Below, in pieces: positions 8,580 to 16,727 of a stretch of DNA of 64,000 bases. Each line of letters opens with the position of its first letter. The stretch's first letter is position 1. A program made the position numbers and the translations under genes. This stretch comes from Martelella mediterranea (GTDB lineage: Bacteria > Pseudomonadota > Alphaproteobacteria > Rhizobiales > Rhizobiaceae): contig NZ_JAINWJ010000032.1 in assembly GCF_021021415.1 (NCBI RefSeq), forward strand, positions 1 to 64,000. The letters are read 5' to 3'. The notes under the pieces are model-generated. The model was not told where the DNA came from. It was given only the letters and a program-made list of their open reading frames with translations, and did no database searches.

Positions 8580-10097
8580 TCATTCCACCCAGGGCGCGCG
8601 CGAGCGACCGATGCGCATCGTCACGGTTTTCACCTCCAGGTATTCCTCAAGCCCGTAGCGACCCAGCTCGCGGCCGAGGCCGGACTGCTTAACGCCGCCG
8701 AACGGCAACTCGGAATATCCATCCATCCAGGTATTGGTCCACACGGTGCCGGCCTGAACGCGGCGGGCGAAGGCGAGGCAGGTCGAAACATCCCTGCTCC
8801 AGACGCCGGCCGACAGCCCGTAGCTTGCGTCATTGGCCAGTGCGATTGCCTCCTCAATCGATTTAAAGGTCAGGACCGACAGCACCGGTCCGAAGACCTC
8901 CTCCCGTGCGATCGCCATGCCTGAACTGATATTTGTTACAACTGTAGGCCCATAGAAACGGCCTGACAACCCCGGGATTTCAAGCGCTCCGCCGCCGAGC
9001 GGGATCTCCGCTCCGGCCTCGCGCGCGGCCTCCACATAGCTATCGATTTTTGCAAAATGCGCCTCGGAAATGATAGCCCCTACTTTAGTCTTAGAGTCGA
9101 GCGGATCGCCGAAGGCGACCTTCCGCGAAAGCGCGACCACCTTCTCGGTCAGCGCCTCGGCGACATCCTCATGAACGATGATGCGCGAGCCGGAATTGCA
9201 GCATTCGCCGGCATTGAAGTAGACGCCGAAGACGATCGCGTCGGCGGCATCGTCGAGATCGCAATCGGGAAACACGACCTGCGGGTTCTTGCCGCCGAGT
9301 TCGAGCGAGACCTTTTTCAGCGTGCCGGCGCTGGCGCGCACGATCGCCTTGCCGACGCCGGTGGAGCCGGTGAACGACACCATGTCGACATCGGGGCTCT
9401 CGCACATCGTCGTGCCGACGGGGTCGCCATAGCCCAGAACGATATTGACGACGCCATCGGGAATGCCGGCCTCGATCAGCAGTTCGCCGAGGATGACGGT
9501 CGAGGACGGCGTCATTTCGGAGGGCTTGATCACGGCGGTGCAGCCGGCGGCCAGCGCATAGGGCAGTTTCTGCGATACGATCAGGAACGGGAAGTTCCAC
9601 GGTGCGATCAGCGCGGCGACGCCGACCGGCTCCTTGAGCACCACGCCCAGCATGTCGTCGCCAAGCGTGTTGTGGCTGTCGCCGGAAAGCGTGCGGGCAA
9701 GGGCCGCGGCGTGGCGCCAGAGATCGGCGGCGCCCGTGATCTCGTCACGCGCCTGGGCGATCGGCTTGCCGCTTTCCAGCGTGTCGCGCAGCGCGATCCG
9801 CTCCAGATCGCGCTCGATCAGGTCGGCGACCTTGAGCAGCACGCCGGCGCGCTCCTTGCCGGAAATACGCGACCAGCGGCCGTCGTCGAAGGCGGTTCGG
9901 GCGCTGGCGATCGCGGCCTCGGTCTCGGCAACGCCGCCCTTTGCGGCATGGGTTACGGTCACGAGATGGGCCGGCGACTGACGCTCGAAACTTGCGCCAT
10001 CGGCAGAGGTCTGCCACGTGCCGTTGATCAGGTGTCTGGCCTCGAAGACGGGCTCGTCGAGGCTTTTGACAGCGGGGATAATGGTAAGATCGGTCAT
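8580..10097 (-). CDS. NAD(P)-dependent aldehyde dehydrogenase
   Basis: A 505-residue ALDH-superfamily enzyme that oxidises an aldehyde to a carboxylic acid. Visible motifs are APWNFP (cofactor site), FTGSTGVGK, the catalytic Glu in SLELGGKNP, the catalytic Cys in NAGECCNSGSR and EEVFGPVL. The double Cys is common in betaine-aldehyde or glycine-betaine-like ALDHs. The ATG lies 2 bp beyond the enoyl-CoA hydratase stop, indicating one transcript. In the cluster it fits between a GMC alcohol dehydrogenase (alcohol to aldehyde) and the CoA-transferase (acid to acyl-CoA). Substrate unknown. Confidence 0.9.
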   Translation of the reverse strand: MTDLTIIPAVKSLDEPVFEARHLINGTWQTSADGASFERQSPAHLVTVTHAAKGGVAETEAAIASARTAFDDGRWSRISGKERAGVLLKVADLIERDLERIALRDTLESGKPIAQARDEITGAADLWRHAAALARTLSGDSHNTLGDDMLGVVLKEPVGVAALIAPWNFPFLIVSQKLPYALAAGCTAVIKPSEMTPSSTVILGELLIEAGIPDGVVNIVLGYGDPVGTTMCESPDVDMVSFTGSTGVGKAIVRASAGTLKKVSLELGGKNPQVVFPDCDLDDAADAIVFGVYFNAGECCNSGSRIIVHEDVAEALTEKVVALSRKVAFGDPLDSKTKVGAIISEAHFAKIDSYVEAAREAGAEIPLGGGALEIPGLSGRFYGPTVVTNISSGMAIAREEVFGPVLSVLTFKSIEEAIALANDASYGLSAGVWSRDVSTCLAFARRVQAGTVWTNTWMDGYSELPFGGVKQSGLGRELGRYGLEEYLEVKTVTMRIGRSRAPWVE

Positions 10098-10099
10098 GC

Positions 10100-10867
10100 C
10101 TATCTGCCCTTGAATGCGGGTTTGCGTTTTTCGCGGAAGGCGGCGACGCCCTCGGCCTTGTCGGCGGAGGCGGCGATCATGCCGCTGCCGAGCGTTTCAA
10201 TCATGGCGGCGCTGTCCTCGCCGAAGCCGGCATGGAGCATGTATTTGGCGATTTCGGTGGCGTAGGCCGAGGCGGCGAGCGCGCCATCGGCGATATCGAA
10301 GGCGGCGGCGCGCGCGTCTTCGGCGATTTCGGCGGCGAAGCCGAGCGCAACCGCGCGTGTCGCATCGAGCCTGCGCCCGAACAGCGCCATTTCCTTGATC
10401 ACCGGCTCCGGGAGAAGCCGCGCCAGCCGCTGCGTGCCCGACCATCCCGGCACCATGCCGATCTTCGGCTCGGGCATCGCGATCGTGGCATTGGGGGTCA
10501 TGACCCGGATATCGCAGGCTGCCGCAAGCTCCAGCCCACCGCCCAGCGTATGGCCGTTAAGCGCCGCAATCGTCGGCTTCGACAGCCGCGCCAGCCGGTC
10601 GAACCGGCGATGGCCATCGCGCACCCAGTGGCGGGCGAATTCGGCCGGCGGCAGATCGCCCCAGGCCTGAATGTCCGCGCCGGCGCAGAACGCACGGTCG
10701 CCCTCGGCAGTGAGGATCACGAAGCGGATTTCGGGGTCGGCATCGATCGCGTCGAGGTGAGCCTCGAGCGCTGTCAGCATGTCCGGCGTGAACGCATTGA
10801 GCTTGGCCGGATTGTCGAGCCTGAGTTCGGCAATGGCATCGTGGCGGATGAGATGAAGGGCGCTCAT
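10100..10867 (-). CDS. Enoyl-CoA hydratase/isomerase (crotonase) family protein
   Basis: A 255-residue crotonase-fold protein. The oxyanion-hole segment FCAGADIQAWGD and NGHTLGGGLELAAACDIR are present. The Glu in AMPEPKIGMVPGWSGTQRL aligns with the second catalytic acid of true hydratases. The start at 10867 is chosen because the family N-terminus (LHLIRHDAIAELRLDNPAKLNAF) begins right after it; an in-frame ATG 63 bp upstream would add unrelated Arg-rich residues. It is the first gene after a 187-bp gap downstream of the CoA-transferase. By family it hydrates or isomerises an enoyl-CoA; the acyl group is unknown, and no acyl-CoA dehydrogenase or thiolase is nearby. Confidence 0.87.
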   Translation of the reverse strand: MSALHLIRHDAIAELRLDNPAKLNAFTPDMLTALEAHLDAIDADPEIRFVILTAEGDRAFCAGADIQAWGDLPPAEFARHWVRDGHRRFDRLARLSKPTIAALNGHTLGGGLELAAACDIRVMTPNATIAMPEPKIGMVPGWSGTQRLARLLPEPVIKEMALFGRRLDATRAVALGFAAEIAEDARAAAFDIADGALAASAYATEIAKYMLHAGFGEDSAAMIETLGSGMIAASADKAEGVAAFREKRKPAFKGR

Positions 10868-11054
10868 ATTGTATACTCCGGGCCTGTGGCCAGTTGCAGG
10901 GGCGGCGCGCAAACCGCGCCGGCGCCGCAACGGGCAATGTTATTGACAGACGCGACTATGCCGCCTTCCGGAGTGATTGGCCATAATAGTTTAGGTTTAA
11001 AATAAAAATGGAGGGCGGCCGGGGACGGCTTTACGCCATTTTTTGCCATGGCGC

Positions 11055-12629
11055 TCACAGCACCAGCCCCATCGGCTTTTCATCCAGCAGCGACAGCGGC
11101 ATCATGGTTGCGTTCTCCGCAACCCGCACCCTGCCGCCGGAGGCCGCTACAATGTCGCGCTCGGGGTCGATGCCCGGCATGATTTCGGTGGCGACAAGAC
11201 CGTCATCGGTGATCCGCATCACGCAGCGTTCGGTGACGTAGAGCACGTCCTGGCCGGTTTCGCGGGCGCGGCGGCCGGAAAAGGTGACATGCTCGACCTC
11301 GTCGACCATCTTGGAGAATTTGCCGGGCTTTTCGACCTTCAGGCCGTCGGCGGAGAGGACAAGCGCCGCCGCGGCTTCGAAAAGCCCGGCAAAAACGATC
11401 CTGCGGGCGTTGGCGGTAATATCGACGAAACCGCCGCAACCGGCAGTCAGGTAGGGCTTCTTGCCAAGCTTGGAGACATTGACATTGCCCTCGCGGTCGA
11501 CCTCGAGGAAGGACAGGAAGGAAACATCGAAGCCGCCGCCCTGGAAATAGGTGAACTGATTGGGGGACGGCATGAAGGCATCGGCATTGGAGGCGCAGCC
11601 GAAGGCGAAGCCCGTCAGCGGCACGCCGCCGACGGCGCCCTGCTCGATCGCCCAGGTCACCTTGCCGGCATGGCCTTCCTCAAGCAGAATGCGCGGCACC
11701 AGCGCGCAGATGCCGAAGCCGAGATTGGCGGTCTCGCCCGCGCCGAGTTCCATCGCGGCGCGGCGCGCAATGACCTTTTCGACGCCGTGTTCGGCAAGCT
11801 CGAAATCCTCAAGCGGATGGATGATCTCGCCGGAGATCGCCGGGTCGTAGAAGGTCTCGGTGGTCTGGTACTGGCCGGGATCGACCACGATGAAATCGAC
11901 GAGATGGCCGGGAACCCGCACATCATGCGGCCGCAACGTGCCGGCCGCCGTCACGCGCTTGACCTGGGCAATCACGATGCCGCGATTGTTGCGCGCGGCG
12001 ATCGCCTGATCGAGCCCGCCGAGATAGGCGCCCTCATGCTCATAGGTGAGGTTGCCGTGTTCATCGGCCGTGGTGGCGCGCAGGATGGTCACGTCGGGGG
12101 CGAAATTTTTAAAGTGCAGCCAGGTGTCGCCGGCAAAGTCGACGCGGGAGACGATCGGGCTTTCCGCCGCGCGGTCATTCATGGCGCAGCCCTGCCGCTC
12201 GGGATCGACGAAGGTGTCGAGGCCGACCTTTGTCAACACGCCGGGGCGTTTGGCCGCGACATCGCGCTGCATGTCGAACAGAATGCCGGAGGGCACGTTA
12301 TAGGCGGCGATCCGGTTTTCGACGACCATCTTCCAGATTTCCGGCATCGGCAGCGACGAGGCGCCGCTCGGATAGGAGCCGGCGATCACGGTGTCGAGCA
12401 GACCGTCCTGCGCGATATGGTCGATGCCCTTGATGCCATACATGTCGCCGGCGGCGATCGGGTGGATCGTGGTGAGCCGGCGCGGCTGGCCGGTTGCAGC
12501 AAACCGCGCGCCCAGCGCTTCCAGCACCTTGTCCGGGCAGCCCAGACCCGAGGAGGAGGAGACCGAGACGACGGCATTGTCGGCGATATGGCTGACGGCG
12601 GCCTCGGCGGTGACGATTTTGCCCGGCAT
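11055..12629 (-). CDS. Fused acyl-CoA:acetate/3-ketoacid CoA-transferase
   Basis: A 524-residue family I CoA-transferase with the alpha and beta halves fused in one chain, as in YdiF and propionate CoA-transferase. The beta half carries IEQGAVGG, the position of the catalytic Glu that forms the glutamyl-CoA thioester. Other family features are SSSSGLGCPDKVLEALGARF near the N-terminus and FDVSFLSFLEVDREGNVNVSKLG in the C-terminal third. It would activate a carboxylate using acetyl-CoA or another acyl-CoA donor. It begins 1 bp after the Gfo/Idh stop, so the two are co-transcribed. A 187-bp AT-containing gap follows it before the hydratase gene. Confidence 0.88.
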   Translation of the reverse strand: MPGKIVTAEAAVSHIADNAVVSVSSSSGLGCPDKVLEALGARFAATGQPRRLTTIHPIAAGDMYGIKGIDHIAQDGLLDTVIAGSYPSGASSLPMPEIWKMVVENRIAAYNVPSGILFDMQRDVAAKRPGVLTKVGLDTFVDPERQGCAMNDRAAESPIVSRVDFAGDTWLHFKNFAPDVTILRATTADEHGNLTYEHEGAYLGGLDQAIAARNNRGIVIAQVKRVTAAGTLRPHDVRVPGHLVDFIVVDPGQYQTTETFYDPAISGEIIHPLEDFELAEHGVEKVIARRAAMELGAGETANLGFGICALVPRILLEEGHAGKVTWAIEQGAVGGVPLTGFAFGCASNADAFMPSPNQFTYFQGGGFDVSFLSFLEVDREGNVNVSKLGKKPYLTAGCGGFVDITANARRIVFAGLFEAAAALVLSADGLKVEKPGKFSKMVDEVEHVTFSGRRARETGQDVLYVTERCVMRITDDGLVATEIMPGIDPERDIVAASGGRVRVAENATMMPLSLLDEKPMGLVL

Positions 12630-12630
12630 T

Positions 12631-13632
12631 TCAGTATCCTTCGTAATTGACGTCGATGGCCCGGCCTTCTAGCGCCGACTGCCGCACGGCCATGGCGATG
12701 GCGAGCGATTTCACGCCGTCGACCCCGTCCGCGGCCGGACGGTCTTCGCCGGCAACGGCGCGGTTGAAGGCCGCGATCGCGTATTCGTAGAGGCCTTCGC
12801 TTTCGTAAGGCACATCAGTTTCGCCGGCCTCCGTCACCAGCGTGACGGTTCCGGTCGGTCGCTGCGACATGACGTTGCGGGCGAAGATCGAGCCCTTGCT
12901 GCCATGAACTTCGAGGCCGGAACCGGCAAACGGATGCGTGAAGCTCTCATGGCTCTGCACCATGATGCCGGACGGCATGGTCCAGACCGACATCACGCTG
13001 TCCTCGACGCCCTGCCCGAGACCGGAGCTGACGGCCTGGGCCACGACCCGCTGCGGGTCCTCATCAAGGTAGAAGCGCACGGTATCGGCGTCATGCACCG
13101 TGATGTCCGGGATCACGCCGCCGCCGGCCGCCGGATTGTCGATGCGCCAGCCGCGCAGGTGCTCCGGCAGCATGACGGCGTGGAATACCCGCATCGACAG
13201 CACCTTGCCGATCCGGCCTGCGGCAATCAGCGCCTTGGCGGCGCGATGGGCGCCGGCGCAGCGCAAATGATGGTTGGTGGCAAACACGAGACCGGCCGCG
13301 CGCGCGGCCTCCACCATCGTCCTTGCGTCCGCGACGCTCATCGCCAGCGGCTTCTCGCACAGAACATGTTTGCCGGCGGCAATGGCGGCCAGCGCCTGGT
13401 CGCGATGCTTTTCATTGGTGGTCGAGATATAGACCGCGTCGATCTTCGGACGCGCCAGAAGGGCGGAGAGATCCGTGTCGGCGTTGGGGATGTCATGGGC
13501 GGCGGCATAGGCATCGGCGCGCGCGCGGCTGGACGAGAGCACGGCGTTGACGCTGTTGCCGGACTGCGCCCTGATTGCGGCGATGACATATTCTGCCGCG
13601 ATCGTGCTGGCGCCGATAAGCCCCCACTGCAT
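12631..13632 (-). CDS. Gfo/Idh/MocA-family NAD(P)-dependent oxidoreductase
   Basis: A 333-residue dehydrogenase, the first gene of the leftward cluster. An N-terminal Rossmann loop (GLIGASTIA) is followed by the family motif CEKPLA near residue 93 and the catalytic-domain segment GGGVIPDITVHDADTVRFY. Members oxidise or reduce sugars, inositols or their derivatives, often at C3 or C1. The ATG follows GGGAGGAAG. A LacI-like palindrome lies 14 bp upstream of the start (13647-13662), so this gene probably marks the beginning of a regulated operon running to 1791. It supports a glycosidic or sugar-like substrate for the system. Confidence 0.9.
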   Translation of the reverse strand: MQWGLIGASTIAAEYVIAAIRAQSGNSVNAVLSSSRARADAYAAAHDIPNADTDLSALLARPKIDAVYISTTNEKHRDQALAAIAAGKHVLCEKPLAMSVADARTMVEAARAAGLVFATNHHLRCAGAHRAAKALIAAGRIGKVLSMRVFHAVMLPEHLRGWRIDNPAAGGGVIPDITVHDADTVRFYLDEDPQRVVAQAVSSGLGQGVEDSVMSVWTMPSGIMVQSHESFTHPFAGSGLEVHGSKGSIFARNVMSQRPTGTVTLVTEAGETDVPYESEGLYEYAIAAFNRAVAGEDRPAADGVDGVKSLAIAMAVRQSALEGRAIDVNYEGY

Positions 13633-13646
13633 GCTCTTCCTCCCGA

Positions 13647-13662
13647 TTTGGCACGTTCCAAA
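13647..13662. promoter_or_regulatory. LacI-like operator palindrome, copy 2
   Basis: TTTGGCACGTTCCAAA is a 16-bp palindrome with one mismatch from perfect symmetry and a central CG, 14 bp upstream of the Gfo/Idh start. It shares its right half and overall design with the palindrome at 1713-1728 (TTAGGAACGTTCCAAA). The position, just before the ribosome-binding site, suits a repressor that blocks the promoter or early elongation. Confidence 0.6.
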
Positions 13663-13753
13663 TTTTTCCGATTTCTATGCCATCGGTTGCGCCACGTCAA
13701 TCCGTGCCCGAAAATTTAGTATAGTTTGGGATAATCGGGCGAAGGAGCCATGC

Positions 13754-13831
13754 ATGGTTGCCCGTGTCTTTCGCATGGACTACCTAAAATCTGGGGAAGC
13801 CATGTTCTCAGGCCACAAGACCGCGCGGTAA
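13754..13831 (+). CDS. Possible 25-residue small ORF upstream of the polysaccharide-like operon
   Basis: An ATG six bases after GAAGGAG opens a 25-codon frame ending in TAA. The deduced peptide is basic and starts MVARVFRMDYLKSGEAMF. No homology is recognised. An overlapping frame from an ATG at 13750 gives 39 codons but sits too close to the ribosome-binding site. It could be a leader peptide, part of an untranslated leader, or chance. Confidence 0.2.
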   Translation: MVARVFRMDYLKSGEAMFSGHKTAR

Positions 13832-13967
13832 CGCAATCACTGTTCATATTGTGCGACTACAGGTAAGCTTTGTTGAGAACATGGGTTGAGCTGATCTGTT
13901 ATGATCAGGAACATGCTTTTGTGGCGGCAGAGGCATAGGCGGCAAACAAGCCGGCAGGGATGATTGA

Positions 13968-14711
13968 GTGCTGAATATTGTGATACCGATGGCCGGTCGC
14001 GGCAGCCGTTTTGCCGATGCGGGCTATAGCGACCCGAAGCCGCTTATTCCGGTGCATGGCAAGCCGATGATCCAGGTGGTCGTCGAAAATCTGACGCCGG
14101 CCGTCGATCACCGCTTCATCTTCATCTGCCAGTCCAGCCATATCCGCGATTACGGGCTTGAGGAAAAGCTGAAAGCGCTTGCCGGAAATGTCGAGATCAT
14201 CGGCATAGATCATATCACCGAAGGCCAGGCCTCGACCGTTATGCTTGCCGAACATCTGATCGACAATGACGATCCGGTGATGACCGCCAATTCGGACCAG
14301 TATATCGACATCGACATCAATGATTATCTCCGTTTCATGGATGACGGCGGCTATGACGGGATGATCATGACGATGAAGGCGGACGACCCGAAATGGTCGT
14401 TCGTGCGTGAGGAAAATGGCCGGGTTGTTGAGACCGCGGAAAAGCGGGTAATCTCCAACGACGCCACGGTCGGCGTCTATAACTTCAAGACCGGACGCGA
14501 TCTGATGGCGGCGACGAAGGCGATGATCGGCGACGACGAACGCGTCAATGGCGAGTTCTACATCTGTCCGGCCTATAATTACCTGATCCGGCAGGGCCGC
14601 AGGATCGGTCATTATTCGATCGGCAACGAGGCCGACGGCATGTATGGCCTCGGCATACCCGCGGATCTGGATCTGTTTCTGGCCCATCCCGTTTCGGAAA
14701 AGGTGCGCTGA
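13968..14711 (+). CDS. Nucleotidyltransferase/GT-A fold capsule biosynthesis protein (BcbE-like)
   Basis: A 247-residue GT-A fold protein resembling the BcbE-like group linked to capsule synthesis. The nucleotide-binding signature IPMAGRGSRF begins at residue 6, followed by PKPLIPVHGKPM. An acidic metal-binding site is seen in MTANSDQYIDID. The overall layout is that of sugar-1-phosphate nucleotidyltransferases, although such proteins are often labelled family 2 glycosyltransferases. The start is GTG at 13968, which leaves the strand-1 motif at the correct distance from the N-terminus. It is the first gene of a coupled five-gene run and shares one base with the next gene (TGATG). The activated sugar or alcohol is unknown. 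Confidence 0.75.
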   Translation: MLNIVIPMAGRGSRFADAGYSDPKPLIPVHGKPMIQVVVENLTPAVDHRFIFICQSSHIRDYGLEEKLKALAGNVEIIGIDHITEGQASTVMLAEHLIDNDDPVMTANSDQYIDIDINDYLRFMDDGGYDGMIMTMKADDPKWSFVREENGRVVETAEKRVISNDATVGVYNFKTGRDLMAATKAMIGDDERVNGEFYICPAYNYLIRQGRRIGHYSIGNEADGMYGLGIPADLDLFLAHPVSEKVR

Positions 14712-15337
14712 TGGAAGTTCTCTCGCACAGGGGGCTTTGGGAGAGCGTCGCGGAAAAGAACGCCATGACGGCCTTCGCCCGCTCCTTCGATCGCGGTTTC
14801 GGCACGGAAACGGACCTGCGCGACCATGCGGGCGAGATTGTCATCGCCCATGACATGCCGACAGGGAACGAGCCGCGGCTTACGGACGTTCTGGATGTCA
14901 TGGCCGGCCGCAATCTGATGCTGGCGCTGAACATCAAGGCGGACGGGTTGAGCGGCAAGGTCAAGGAAATACTGGCGGCCTATGGTCACACCAATTATTT
15001 CGTGTTCGACATGTCGCTGCCCGATCTGGTGCGGCAGGTGGCGGACGGGTTGACCGCGTTCACGGGTTTGAGCGATCTTCAGCCCAATGCGCCGTTGCTG
15101 GAGGAATGCGACGGGGTCTGGCTCGACTGTTTCCGTTCCGACTGGTTCGGGCCGGGCCTTATCGAGGGGTTGATTGGCCAGGGGAAACGGGTCTGTGTGG
15201 TGTCGAGCGACTTGCACCGGCGCGATACGGCGCTGCAATGGTCGATCATAAAATCGGCCAAATGCATCGATAGCAGCCGGCTCTATTTGTGCACCGACGC
15301 GCCCGAGGCGGCGCGGGATTATTTTTCGGGAGAGTGA
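14711..15337 (+). CDS. Glycerophosphodiester phosphodiesterase-like TIM-barrel protein
   Basis: A 208-residue protein with the catalytic outline of GDPD enzymes: SHRG at residues 5-8, the Asn/Ala-Phe segment (KNAMTAFARSF), the metal-binding ExD in GTETDLRD, and the second catalytic His in VIAHD. It is shorter than typical GDPDs (about 240-300 residues) and has no signal peptide, so a cytoplasmic role is likely. The TGATG junction couples it to the nucleotidyltransferase. In this context it may act on a phosphodiester-linked precursor or serve as a lyase-like barrel enzyme of polysaccharide synthesis rather than phospholipid turnover; this is inference. Confidence 0.7.
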   Translation: MEVLSHRGLWESVAEKNAMTAFARSFDRGFGTETDLRDHAGEIVIAHDMPTGNEPRLTDVLDVMAGRNLMLALNIKADGLSGKVKEILAAYGHTNYFVFDMSLPDLVRQVADGLTAFTGLSDLQPNAPLLEECDGVWLDCFRSDWFGPGLIEGLIGQGKRVCVVSSDLHRRDTALQWSIIKSAKCIDSSRLYLCTDAPEAARDYFSGE

Positions 15338-15339
15338 AG

Positions 15340-15990
15340 ATGGCGATCAAGGCAGTCATTTTCGACATGGACGGCGTGCTGATCGAGGCCAAGGAATGGC
15401 ACTATGACGCGCTCAACCGGGCGCTCGGCCTGTTCGGCTTCACCATCGAGCGCCACGAGCATCGCACCGTCTATGACGGCCTGCCGACGCGCACCAAGCT
15501 GCAGCGTTTGAGCGTGGAGAAGAAGCTGCCGCCCTATCTGCACGGCTTCATCAACGAAATGAAGCAGCGCTACACGATGGAGATCATCTATGAGCGCTGC
15601 CGGCCGCGCTTTGATCACGAATACGCGCTGTCGCGCCTGAGGATGGAAGGCTATCACCTCGCCGTCGCTTCCAATTCCACCCGCGATACCGTGATGCTGA
15701 TGATGGAAAAGGCGAGCCTAGCGCCCTATCTCGATTTCAAGCTTTCCAACCAGGACGTCACCAAGAGCAAGCCGGACCCGGAAATCTATCTGAAGGCGAT
15801 CGAGCGCATGGGGCTTTCCCCCAAGGAATGCCTGATCGTCGAGGATAATCCCAACGGCATCCAGGCCGCGACCGCTTCCGGCGCGCATGTGATGGTGGTG
15901 AAGGAAGTGGACGAAGTCAATTATGCCGGGATCAAGGCGCGGATCGCCGAGATCGATCAGGCAGCCAAGTCAGTGGGGTCGGCGGCATGA
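15340..15990 (+). CDS. HAD-superfamily hydrolase (beta-phosphoglucomutase/phosphatase-like)
   Basis: A 216-residue HAD protein with all four motifs: FDMDGVLIEAKEWH (nucleophile Asp and acid-base Asp), SNSTRD (motif II Ser/Thr), K in TKSKPDPEIY (motif III) and VEDNPNGIQAA (motif IV). The cap domain is the small helical type found in phosphatases and beta-phosphoglucomutases. The ATG at 15340 follows GGGAGAG, two bases after the preceding stop; an earlier in-frame start lies within the upstream gene. It overlaps the next gene by ATGA. Here it probably removes phosphate from, or isomerises, a sugar-phosphate precursor of the polysaccharide. Confidence 0.82.
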   Translation: MAIKAVIFDMDGVLIEAKEWHYDALNRALGLFGFTIERHEHRTVYDGLPTRTKLQRLSVEKKLPPYLHGFINEMKQRYTMEIIYERCRPRFDHEYALSRLRMEGYHLAVASNSTRDTVMLMMEKASLAPYLDFKLSNQDVTKSKPDPEIYLKAIERMGLSPKECLIVEDNPNGIQAATASGAHVMVVKEVDEVNYAGIKARIAEIDQAAKSVGSAA

Positions 15991-16727
15991 AGATCGTTGT
16001 GCTGATGGGCGGTGAAAACCTCGACATCAAGAGCGAGTTCTATCCGCTCTACATGACGGAGTTCAACGAGGAGCTGGTTCTGGAGCGCCAGATCGCCGGC
16101 CTCCAGAAGCTTTCCCCGCGCGAGATTATCTTCTGCGTCAGGTCCGCCGATATCCGCAAGTTCAATGTCGACGACGTGATCCGCCAGACCACCGATAACG
16201 GCCTCTGCGTCGAGGTCGCTGGCCCGACGGCGGGCTCGGTCTGCACCGCGCTTCTGGCGGCTGAACATATCGACGAGAACGAGGAGATCGTGCTGGTCGC
16301 CGCCGACGAACTGGTCGAGGCCGATCTTGACGGTATCGTCAAAGCCTTCCGCGCGGGTGATTGCGATGCCGGCGTGCTGGCCTTCCGCTCGGTGCATCCG
16401 CGCTATTCCTTCGCGTTGCTTGGTGAGGACGGCGATGTCTGCGAGGTCGCCGAAAAGCGGCCGATCAGCAAGCATGCGCTGGTGAGCTTCTATTATTTCC
16501 GCAGCGGCAAGGATTTCGTGCGCGCGGCGCTCAACGTCGTGCGCAAGGATCGCAAGATCAACAATGCCTTCTATATCAGCCAGACCATCAACGAGATGAT
16601 CCTGCGTCACGCCAAGGTCGGCATCGAGTTCATCAGCAATGACAGGTTTCATCCGTTGAAGACGGAGATGCAGCTTGCGCAGTACATCTCCCAGCTCAAC
16701 GACCACAAGGAGGGACTGCTGCATTGA
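15987..16727 (+). CDS. Second GT-A/nucleotidyltransferase-like protein of the operon
   Basis: A 246-residue paralogue-like partner of the protein at 13968-14711: same length and topology, and shared downstream features (AEHIDENEEIVLVAADELVEAD, RYSFALLGEDGDVCEVAEKRPIS, NNAFYISQTINEMI). Its N-terminal loop reads LMGGENLDIKSEFYP and lacks the usual GxGxR signature, so nucleotide binding may be altered or the protein may be a regulatory or transferase partner. It starts by ATGA overlap with the HAD gene and ends in a TTGA overlap with the cupin. The role is inferred from context only. Confidence 0.65.
   Translation: MKIVVLMGGENLDIKSEFYPLYMTEFNEELVLERQIAGLQKLSPREIIFCVRSADIRKFNVDDVIRQTTDNGLCVEVAGPTAGSVCTALLAAEHIDENEEIVLVAADELVEADLDGIVKAFRAGDCDAGVLAFRSVHPRYSFALLGEDGDVCEVAEKRPISKHALVSFYYFRSGKDFVRAALNVVRKDRKINNAFYISQTINEMILRHAKVGIEFISNDRFHPLKTEMQLAQYISQLNDHKEGLLH

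Larger units (their letters stand above)
13633..13967. promoter_or_regulatory. Divergent intergenic region between the ABC cluster and the polysaccharide-like operon
   Basis: This 335-bp non-coding stretch separates two divergent operons. The left end holds the LacI-like operator (13647-13662). The middle is AT-richer (AAATTTAGTATAGTTTGGG near 13714-13732) and is followed by a possible 25-codon ORF (13754-13831). The right end carries an inverted pair CTGATC/GATCAG (13891-13908) enclosing TTATGAT, a possible -10 for the rightward operon. I could not place a convincing -35 for either direction. Confidence 0.5.

Noticed and set aside
10868-11054. Separate promoter for the enoyl-CoA hydratase gene
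   Set aside because: A minus-strand TATTAT (10988-10983) in an AT-rich patch could be a -10, but no acceptable -35 is found at 16-18 bp, so I do not list it as a feature.
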